64,000 bases of DNA from positions 8,877,724-8,941,723 of the forward strand of contig OU744736.1 in NCBI GenBank assembly GCA_916613615.1, in the 5' to 3' direction. Position 1 is the first letter of the stretch, and each line of letters starts with the position of its first letter. The notes beneath the pieces were generated by a model that saw nothing but the letters and a program-made list of their open reading frames with translations, did no database searches and was not told the origin of the DNA. The stretch is from Steromphala cineraria. Its lineage: Eukaryota; Mollusca; Gastropoda; Trochida; Trochidae. This document shows positions 54,968 through 64,000 of this stretch, in pieces. Both the position numbers and the translations under genes were made by a program.

Positions 54968-55687
54968 CTTGTTTTCAATGTCTTATATCCTGTTCAACTT
55001 CAGTAAATATACTATTGTACGTACATTTACTTATGCGTAAGTCAGATTTTGACATTTAAGCGTTAATTTTCCTTCTGATTTGACATAACACAATCATGTG
55101 GTCGGTATTTATGTTGTTTTCAAATAAACTGGACACTGCAGTTTACACAGAATGTTACCTTTTGATTTGAAGTGAAGCTGCGTCAGTTATACCAGCTTCC
55201 GGGTTTCAAAAATGTTAAAAAGGCCGTGCGGACAAACACTAGCTATAGAACGCTAGAGAACGCGGAGCCGAACATAAAACAGACAATCATTATTTCAAAT
55301 TTGATTGAGGCTTTTGCATTGAAACATAGTTATCAATAGGCCGCACAACGATGCACAATGTATAAAACATACAAATGAAATCTATAGTGAATATATAGAG
55401 TCAAATAGCAGATTGTTGAATTATTTATGCAAAATAATTGCTAATTTATTTAAATAATTGATGCAAAATTAAAATACTTCTAATGATTTCATTTATTAAA
55501 TTTATACCGTCAATCATAAAATAAAATCATAAATCAATTTGAAAAAATGGAGAGATTATAACATTCCTTGACAAGCCATTTTGTAAGGTTGCATTTAAGA
55601 CTTGAACCCGGTACTCAATTCAACGATTTACATTATCAAAACCAACATATGTACACTACTGTAGTAAGAATATAGGCCAATAAATTC
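54968..55687. other. Intergenic, includes start of a diverged duplicated block
   Basis: The segment around 55172-55218 (GAAGCTGCGTCAGTTATACC AGCTT) recurs, diverged, at about 56578-56624. No gene recognised. Confidence 0.4.
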
Positions 55688-56050
55688 AATATATCTTCTT
55701 CTTTCGCTTCCCAATACGTCCTTTACTCTCCCTCTCTCGTGATCTGTTTATCATTGTTTCCTCTCTCATTCTCTCTGACATTCAATTATCTCTGTCATTA
55801 CATGCTTACATCTCATTCTGTCATGTTTCTCAGTTGTTTCTATCCCTCATTCTCTCTAAAGTCTGTTTCATTTCACTAATCTCTATCATTCTCATTCTCC
55901 CCATCTTTCTCTTTAACTACTTTTTTTCTCTTTCATTCCCACTATCTTTTATCTATCTCGATACTTTCTTTTTCTAGCTTCAATCTTTCATTCTTTTTTA
56001 CAGTCTTTCATTCTTTTTCACAGAATATTTCTCATTCTCTCTAAATCATT
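55688..56050 (+). repeat. Pyrimidine-rich low-complexity tract (CATTCTCTCT-rich)
   Basis: About 360 bases are dominated by C and T on the plus strand, with repeated CATTCTCTCT/TTTCATTCTT phrases. It could form polypurine-polypyrimidine structures. No coding content. Confidence 0.75.
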
Positions 56051-56139
56051 CCCCATTTACCACATGTAATTACATATAAGTGTCAACATTTGGCATTCAA
56101 TGGTCAGAACATTGTCCCAACTGTAGATACAATTGTCTA

Positions 56140-57010
56140 ACATAACTTTTACATTAAAGGGTCTAAGGTCTAATAAGTCCTTTGTAGAACTGACCCAGAT
56201 TCCACCATGTCCGTAAAGCTATTGGTTAATAATAGTTGTATCAACAAGATCATGATAAGTGCTGGTATTTTATACACATTTTGTTTTATGATTATAAAAT
56301 ATAAAAGATCCGATGCTATTAAAATCGACATTATCTATGAAGAGTCAATGAACATTACTTGGAAGTGCTGTGTTAAAAGGTTATTTTTTTCAGAATTAAG
56401 AGAACTTTGAGAAATCTGTTACTTAATGATGTCATCTCTAGGCGTAAAAAGACCGTGATATGACTTCCATATAATGTGGCCGGTATGTTTTACAAAGTGC
56501 AATTTAAAAGGAATAACACTCGCGTTTCGCAGCCTACACAAAATGAAACCTTTCGATTGGGCATCACATGGTTAAGTGCAAGCTGCGCCAGTTATACAAG
56601 CTTTCAAGCTTTAAACATGTTGACGAACTTACACAATGAAATTTATTTCTTAAAAAGTCCCTAAGAGGGAAGGAGTCCAACTGCCAAGCCTTTTGAGTTT
56701 ACATTTCTATATAAACTGCTTTAAAAATAAACATCGATGCTGTGTTATACAAATTTTAATTCTTTACATACATTTTCGAATGTGATACAAATTGAAGGTC
56801 CCAAGATCCCATAAGTCATTTGTAGAATGGACGGATTACAGAATATTCAACATTCCATGCAATTAAAAGTGACATTATCAATGAAACATTACTTGAAAGT
56901 GCAGTGTTACGTTTGAAGGTGAAACGTTTTTCAGAATTAAGCTGAACCTTGAAAAATCTTTTGTTACTTTAATGAAGTCTTGAGTACAATGAATCCTCTA
57001 GACGAAATAA
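56140..57010 (+). repeat. Diverged tandem duplication (about 640 bp apart)
   Basis: 56156-56450 and 56795-57005 share TAAGTC.TTTGTAGAA, GACATTATC.ATGAA, AACATTACTTG.AAGTGC, TTTTTCAGAATTAAG and CTCTAGRCG in the same order. It is an old duplication. The frames at 56207-56410 and 56476-56664 lie in it and show no motif. Confidence 0.65.
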
Positions 57011-58525
57011 GAGTTGTTGCTCAGTGGACTGAAAAACAAGGATAGTGCTTACTTAATGGCTTTTTTGTGTTAAAGTGTTTTCCGCAATCATTTATCTAGA
57101 TCAAATAAAGGAATAAACACGATAAGCCGTACCTATCATGTTTTGTTCATATTCTTTTTTTTGATTGAGACACCTCTTTGTATTCTTAAAAATACGTTCA
57201 CTTAAATAATAAAATGCATGCGGGTGCACACGATCTACAATTTACCAATATACAAACTCTACCTAAAACATGAGGATGTCAACCAAAGTGATAACCCACA
57301 ATCTTCAAGGAAATAGAACAATTAGAAATTAATAACTTGATGTATTCTGGTAAAAGACAGACATTTGAAAGCTTGAAAGAATTGCGGAATCTTAGCATCA
57401 TACAATCCGTTTTTTCTTCGATGTTTGTAAGGTTGAGATGACAATCTTGGATATCAGTTAGTGTTCATTTATCTTTCAGATGATAGTTTAGCTGTATTAT
57501 ATATTGTCATCGATTGTCCGCGGCGGTTTAAAGTCAGCGATTTTGCAATAAGACATCAATTGTGAAAAGTGAAAAGTGTGTAATTGTGCATTTAGTAAAT
57601 CACTTCAAACTTGTGATGAGGCAGGGATTTGGTGTGTCAATTTATTCGGTATGAAATACACGTCGTTCCGGAGTACTCATTGTTTGTTTGTTAAATAACA
57701 GAAACATTGTTAACCGTGACCTTGTCTTTGATATGTATTAGTATTTGACTTAGTACCAGAGTTCGGTAGGGTTACCTTGTATACAAAAGTAAGGCTTATA
57801 TGACCAATTGTCCAAAATAACAAAGGATTTATAGTTGATGGAAGTTAATTTTTATTCTGGTTTTGACTAGGTAAAAAGGACATGTCACCATCGATTAGAC
57901 ATAAACCTGTCCATAGTGTAGCCATGAGCACTGTTCACCACCTGTGCTGGTCACGAAGCATGTTTATGACAAGAGAAGTCAAGTTTGTTAATGAAGGGTG
58001 CAGGTGAGCGCGCACCTTGTTCAAGCCCTCTACAGGATCCGGGATAAATCCTCCTGGCCCTCTTGATGACCCTGGCTAATTAGTGGATCCTAACAAGGCA
58101 GTCAGACATTTGATGAATAAACACCTACAAGCTCATGAACAACCCCATCTTGTAACGGCTACGCAACTGTATAGAGGCCATGCCGAGTTCATACAAGCGT
58201 GTCATTTATAACTTTGACATGTTGTCATCGTAAAGTTACCCTGTATGTAACAATGCTTGCCTACTTAAGGCTTATAGATCTTCCAGGAGTTGTCTAGTCT
58301 CCCACAGTCGGCTTCCGAACACCAACTCTCTAGGTTTCTCAGTCGCCTCCTATTTTCCTACCTGAGTGGTCTAGCTGATTAGTGCCACTTTCCTAAGGTA
58401 AACATCCATGCACAGAGTTGATAGCATTTCTGATTTGGTAGGCTGTAATTTACCTTTAAAAGTTCTATAGTTAGTGAAGCCAAAGAGTCACATGTGAAAA
58501 CAAAAATATCGCTTGTATATTTCAG
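57011..58525. other. Upstream region of ZIP B, possible non-coding 5' exon
   Basis: A donor-like CCTAAG|GTAAAC at about 58399 and an acceptor ATATTTCAG ending at 58525 could define an intron in the 5' UTR of ZIP B. A TGCGCGC metal-response-element core lies on the minus strand at 58008-58014. Both are weak, motif-only calls. Confidence 0.3.
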
Positions 58526-58574
58526 CTGTCAAAGAGCGGAGGGATATTGGGTAGGTAGGTAGGTATAAAGGGCT

Positions 58575-58895
58575 ATGAGAGTTCCGAGTTGTGGCAGAAG
58601 CTGTCTGGGAGCCCTCGGTGTCGTGTCTCGCTCAGCCATGTCGCTACCTCTTGTCCTCACCGTCGCCGTCGTTGCCGTCATCGTTGGATCTACAGCTAAT
58701 GTGGAGGAGACGAGCAGTCAGAACTATGCTACTGCCGTCATCGCCAAGTATTCTCCTAAAGGCTATCTGAATTTGAAAGAATTTGAGACTTTTTTCAATC
58801 GCTTCATGACAGAGAATACCCCTGGCGATGAAAATTCAGGATACGGGCGATGGTGTCGGGACATGGCGAAGTCCAACAACACCATGTGTATCGAG
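58575..58895 (+). CDS. Second ZIP metal transporter gene, first coding exon only ('ZIP B', partial)
   Basis: Open from ATG 58575 to donor GTAGGT at 58896 (107 codons, phase 0). A later in-frame ATG at 58638 begins MSLPLVLTVAVVAVIVGSTA, a cleaner signal peptide, so translation may start there. After it comes the same ectodomain pattern as ZIP A: AVIAKYSPKGYLNLKEFETF against LMISKYSSTGHLSAREFSTL, then RWCRDMAKSNNTMC against HWCQHLLNDSSC. The exon ends at the equivalent place and in the same phase as ZIP A exon 1, so the two are tandem paralogues. No exon 2 can be recognised before the window ends. A TGT-starting segment after TGCAACTAG at 60727 soon meets a stop. Transport function is inferred from homology. 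Confidence 0.85.
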
Positions 58896-61800
58896 GTAGG
58901 TTCAATTTTGATATTGTTTGTGATACTGTGCACGTAAATACACCTGTGACGAACAGGACATTACAAGTAAGAGACTTAACTTGAATGTACTATTGACAAA
59001 CATTGAAAAGCATACAATCCTTCGTAGAAAGACTTTCTTTTACATAATGGCCATAAGACTATTTAAAACATTTTGATTGAATCGAACCTCAATAAGGAAT
59101 CTAAGAAAAGAACAAGTAAAGGACAACATTGGCAAAAACGTTGAAAACATTTAAGACTACCGTTTGTCTTTACGAAATATATAAACAGAGAACAATAATT
59201 TTCTTTCGCTTACGATGAATCGCTATTTCAAATTTAGAAAGTTCCCTGTGAAACAATTTAAGATCAAAACGGCTTTTGCGTGTGATATATGAAGAAGGAA
59301 GATCCGTTTGCGTTTGTTTAAATAATCTTTTTCAATGTATGAGAAACTTATAAAAGTTAAGGAAGCGTCACATGGGGCAAAGTTGAAGACGGGAAGTTGC
59401 GACTTTCATGACTTGAAATATATTCGCATTTTACCCATTTCCGTTGTGTTTTCTTTTACGCTTTTTGACTTTGCATTAAATTAATTTCTTTAAATACAAT
59501 GCATTATTTTCAAGCTTAGAAAGCCTCAGGCGTGTTTGTCACTTTCATGAGAGAATTACACCATGCGCGTTGTACTTAATAGCTGTATATTAATAATATC
59601 CCAGACTATATTGTACATTATCTCCCTGTGTTATGTACCTCACCGGGAGGCTGTGTAATGAATTAAATGTTTTTGTGCCAGACCACATTCAACAAATTCT
59701 ATCAAATCCTCTGACTTGGTTACCCGAATCTTGATACATATGTAGTATGCCTAGGCTGATAGGTAAAGCTTGACTTTTAATTATGGATAATTCTCGGGAT
59801 AAGTCTTGACAAGAGACAATGGAGTTTGCGTGTAGGAATTTCGTATTTTCACTTGGGTCAAAAACTGCGATACTTGAGGGCTTAGTTTAATCCCACACCC
59901 ATCATCAGCCTCCACATCCCACGCGTAAAGTCATGTTGGAATTTTTTGGATGCACATAAACTATGTTTTTATCTTAAGGCTTTTTTATTCTTGATGCAAA
60001 AAGTATACAAATTAACCAAAATCATGATGATAAATGAATGAAAACTAACTTTTTGTGAAAATTGGTTTAAAATTTCATGCGACAAGGTTGTGTTCTCAGG
60101 CTGTGACTGTCAATGATACAACTTTAAATCTACGCTTGATATATCATCTGTGTTACAACGCATAACTAACCATGTTCGATATAACAGCATAAATAAAACA
60201 ATCAAAACACTTTTTGGGAATGAAAGAAGTGCTTAGTTTGGTATTTAGATAACGTTTTACCTAAATGTCGCTTAGTTTTATCTTCTCTGTTTGCCACGAA
60301 TTCGAATATTCATCCATCACAATAACTTTCATACATTTGAAAAAGATATTTGCTATCTCCCGAAAACATGCGGTATTTGTTGAAAACGACTGTGTATTTT
60401 GCTTACTTCAATACTTTTAATCGTTTTGCCATTGCATTCTAAACAAGGTGATTTTTGTATATATTGGACTCTCAAACGCGGTGCGATATTTGTCAAATTT
60501 GCTTGTAACTTTGACTTGAAGAAAACAGAAATCACTTCAATGCTGTCTTTTAATTGCTTTTCGGTTGCGGAGTCTTAAATGGTGCGATATTTGTCATATT
60601 TACTTCTAACTTTGATTTGAAAAAAATCACTTCAATACTGTTTTTTGATTAAACATTGAGTAAAGAATTATTCTACTTTGGATGTAAAACTATCGGTTGG
60701 TGACATCGTGTTCTGTCTGCAACTAGTGTACAGCCGACAGCACCTCTTGCAGCAGTGGTCCGTCCTTCCACTAAGAGCAGAAAATCTGCCAGTTCGTTTT
60801 AGCAATTATATTTTCTTGAAAAAAGCGGTGATATTCGCAATTGTTTTCATCGCAAGAATTAAAATAATCGCTGACAACTGTGAAAACAATACGAAAATTG
60901 ATAGATGCTTAAATGACCGTTTCTTCGTAAGCGTTTATTTCATTTGAAGTTGGAAAACAAAACTCGTTTAGAATTATCTCTTTTAGGGAACAGAATTACA
61001 AATCAGTTTAATGTGTTTATTGCCACTCTTTTAAGAAGTTGAGACCAAACCTCCACACCGCGATTATCATAAAAGCACTGACTTGCCCTCTAATAATTAA
61101 TATGGATAGTATGCAGCTTGCAAGATGATGGATCAAGAGGGTTATGGATGGTTGGTCAGGACATAACTAATTAGAGTTTTCCTTCGTCCTTGCGCCTGAT
61201 TAAACCTCTGGTGTTGCTGTCAAGAAGAAGTCGTATGTTTTCTAGCCGAGGTTGCCCCCGGGTTACTATCATGCCCTATCACCCTTTCGGCTGGAAAGTA
61301 TTGTCTTCCTTCGGATCAGTTTTGAGTCGAATCAATCACACGTGTTCTGTTGGGTCTGGTCGGGGTCAGAGGTCATCATTAACAAAACCATGCTTACACG
61401 GGCTCTTTGTATTATCGTTATACACTGAAAGAATAATTTAAGGGAACAGATTCAACATGCATACCTTATAGAGATTATTATCAATCTTAGGTGCTTAAAT
61501 GGGCAAATTGTTGAGTTAGAGGAAGTGGTTTGAACCCAGGTCTTCCTTCGTTGTCTTAAAAATGGAAACTGTTTTGGAAATTTAACCTTGTTATGAAACT
61601 TTGTCTTGCTCGTCCATGCTCGTGCATAAACTCGAGAATTGATGTTGATGTTACACGAGGCATTAAATCATCGTAAAACATTCGCCATAAACTGGTGTAT
61701 AGAAAGCATAATTCAATGATTTGATAATATTTTGGTGGACCAAAGTTGCGAAATCATAACATTTCTTGATTATTGTTTCCATATTTATAACATAATACCA

Positions 61801-64000
61801 ACTTTGGCTGAATACCACAGCAATTACATACCTTAAAATTATAAAATATGAAATTTAGAAATGGTTTCGCTCCTCTGACACATTATTCATTATACACATC
61901 AGGTTTTAACAGAATGGAGTGTTGAATTATCGTCATGTATTTTAATTACGTATTTTCGACACGACGCATTTCATTTGCTTTTCAAACTTCATGTATCAGG
62001 CATTATATCACCTTAATATCCGCTTTAGCACATGGTAATACCTGCTCCATATGTAAGCTTAATGGTTTCCTATCAATCCTACTTATACAATATCAACAAA
62101 AACTAAACATAGTACTACCGAAAATTCTTTCAAAATATGGATGCATTAACTGATGTAAGAAACGCAAAAAATCATTCATATTTAACATGTTTTGTATAAA
62201 AATGTAAGAAGTATGTATGAATTTATTTAATTTAAATATGTGTGATTCTAGAAAGCCGAAGCTTCTGAAAACAAATACCTGTTTGGCAATTAGTGAAAAT
62301 AGGCAGATAAGTTGAGTTATTGACGAGTGACCCGGAGCTAATACTTCTGATATTCCATGAAAAGGACACCAATGTTTGAAAGATTTTGACGAAATTTATA
62401 AGGATGTTCAAAGATTAAACTGTAGTAATTAAAGGTGATGAAGTGAAAAGTCAAATGGTGTCTTTGATATCCGAAATATATTTTTGAAGGTTTTGATAAT
62501 TCTTTATTGATAAACCCCCTCTCCCTCTTCTGTAATTCATAACGTACCATGTACCTGCTGCCAGAAGGGCGGGAGCATTATATGGCGTGTAATGTAAATG
62601 TAACAGTTATACAATCATCAGTCTTAGTTGTTGTTTCATTGAGTGTGTAAGGATATATGGCACAATTCTATGCGGGTGTACTTTTCAAGGTCAACCTCAT
62701 AAAAAGTTCAACGACGTCAGTTGTAAATAGAAAATTCGTTTATATTTAGACGATTAGAAAGTAGTTCGAGTGGTTAAATTTGTTGAATTTAGTGCGTGCC
62801 ACACTTGCGCTACCTATCCTTGATTGTGACGTGCCTGTCAAGTGTCGCTATCGTCACTGATGATTGTTACGTCACCGTGCATGATGGTAACCTTACACCT
62901 ACAGTACCACGCAATGGGGGTATATATCAGTTATCGCAACGTCAAGTGGGGATATTGAAATATAGTTGAACAGTGACAGGAGGTCACACCAAAGTCATAT
63001 TTCGGAAAGAATACCCCTTTGACTGAAAGGATTATTAATGGAAGTGTTTTATTGAGTTATAACAAATTGACACGAGGTCAAACAAAACGTCATCGAGCTG
63101 TTCATCATAGTGATGTAATTTAAAGTGCTTTACAACGTCAAGGTGCTTCAAATGTCCTTCAAAATTGCCTTGCTTTAAATGCAGTCAGTCAACAGACTTA
63201 AGATTGTTTTAATAATGCAATGTTATGAAACATAGATGTTATTATTCTAACCTTTTTTTAAAATTTAAAATATATTAGATAGACATGTAGAAACATTCGG
63301 CGTTTAAACACCCTGAAAACGGGTTTGCATCATACATGTGTTCCAATACTTTCACCCCTTTACTCATGACACAAAACAAGAAACAATTCCGTATTTGATG
63401 TAACTTGAATAGAAGCCGTAAAACAGTTACTCATAAGAACAGGACGCTGGGTGTGATACTATATGTTTCATTTTATAGGGTAATTTGTCAGTACTTGTTT
63501 GTTAACATAAGCCGCGGAACACGTGTAGAAATTACGAAAATGTTGGTGGTGTATTATCTTTATTCAGTAGTTTATCTAAAGAGAAGAATATTTTGAATTC
63601 TTTTTAACTTTTTAAATCTAATTTCGCAAAATGTTATTCGTTTTTTAATCAAACGTGTGCAATTACGGAAAAGAAATTCTCATTGAGTATAACTATCATT
63701 AGGATACTAAATATTGTTCAATAGTATGTCACGTAGCAAAAGTAGTCTAAGGTTGTAAGGACGATTGACTCATATATGACAAAGTGAAAATGAAAGTAAA
63801 TGTTTAACTTTTATTCTGATATATTACCATACCTTAAAAGCAGCAAAGATATTGCTGAAACAGCGTTTACTCAGAAGTCTCAACAACGGATAACCACCTA
63901 GCTTCAAGCGACTAAGGTAAAACATAGGTTTATAGGACTGGCTTATAAAACTTAGAGGCAAAACTAAAACAACGGGGCTTTAAGAACAACCTATGCTTAT
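58896..64000 (+). other. Probable intron 1 of ZIP B; no exon recognised
   Basis: No ZIP exon, other gene or well-defined element seen. The only internal structure is a diverged tandem duplication of about 100 bp at 60478-60660 (GGTGCGATATTTGTCAxATT...ATCACTTCAAT). Frames at 60678-60947, 61190-61441, 61935-62153, 62338-62550 and 63405-63596 carry no motif. Confidence 0.4.
60478..60660 (+). repeat. Diverged tandem duplication, about 103 bp
   Basis: GGTGCGATATTTGTCAAATT then GCTTGTAACTTTGACTTGAA...ATCACTTCAATGCTGT at 60480 recurs with substitutions at 60583. Confidence 0.75.

Noticed and set aside
60727..60775. Possible ZIP B exon 2 (TGCAACTAG|TGTACAGCC...), because ZIP A exon 2 also starts with a Cys codon after CTAG
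   Set aside because: The frame meets a stop after 15 codons, and no residues match ZIP A exon 2 beyond the first Cys.
61190..61441. 83-aa open frame in the last 3 kb as a ZIP B exon
   Set aside because: No ZIP motif (no WGYG, LIPE, HxxxDG or EExPHE), no transmembrane segment of the expected kind and no matching phase-0 acceptor.

Overview
This window is animal (metazoan) nuclear DNA: AT-rich, with small exons bounded by canonical GT-AG introns, long intergenic stretches and many transposon-derived repeats. The repeat content includes non-autonomous elements built of about 146 and 168/169 bp tandem units that carry (ACGG)n or (CCGT)n microsatellites and terminal hairpins. Together with decayed LINEs and Tc1 copies this fits a marine mollusc, most probably a bivalve. 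That assignment is inferred from repeat style and protein similarity only.

Genes. Three protein-coding loci can be supported, all on the plus strand. (1) 4423-7657 is a complete seven-exon GATD1 (PDDC1) homologue of 217 aa, a DJ-1/PfpI-fold class I glutamine-amidotransferase-like protein. (2) 14856-28353 is a complete seven-exon SLC39A8/SLC39A14-type (ZIP8/ZIP14) metal transporter of 486 aa. It has the EEFPHE motif of that branch but a lysine in place of the usual metal-binding asparagine of the TM4 HNxxD motif. (3) 58575-58895 is the first coding exon of a second, paralogous ZIP gene. It has the same exon design and the same splice phase, and the rest of the gene lies beyond the window. The two ZIP genes form a tandem pair about 30 kb apart, and I see no other convincing gene between them.

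Layout. 1-1305 is a 146-bp tandem-repeat element ending in a hairpin plus T-run. 2457-2835 is a small DNA transposon, and 3045-3960 is a minus-strand LINE relic. 4423-7657 is GATD1, with a TA-flanked MITE close to the exon 5 acceptor. 8435-8699 is a MITE with a perfect 9-bp target duplication. 13276-14183 is a GTAGGGGAGACCGGG-type element. 14856-28353 is ZIP A, whose introns hold a CTAGGAGT palindrome element, two tandem arrays and a GGGCGAGTAA MITE. 28420-29760 is a second copy of the 146-bp element, immediately after the ZIP A stop codon.

The intergenic 30-58 kb holds LINE and Tc1 relics, one LINE nested inside a DNA element, two elements with 168/169-bp units (43.9-45.7 kb and 54.1-55.0 kb), a 40-bp x4 array and a 91-bp x18 array. 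It also holds two foldback or TIR elements and a diverged duplication at 55-57 kb. 58896-64000 is mostly unrecognised DNA, probably intron 1 of the second ZIP gene.

Gene function in context: GATD1 is unrelated to the transporters. The two ZIP genes are presumably duplicated copies specialised in divalent metal uptake.
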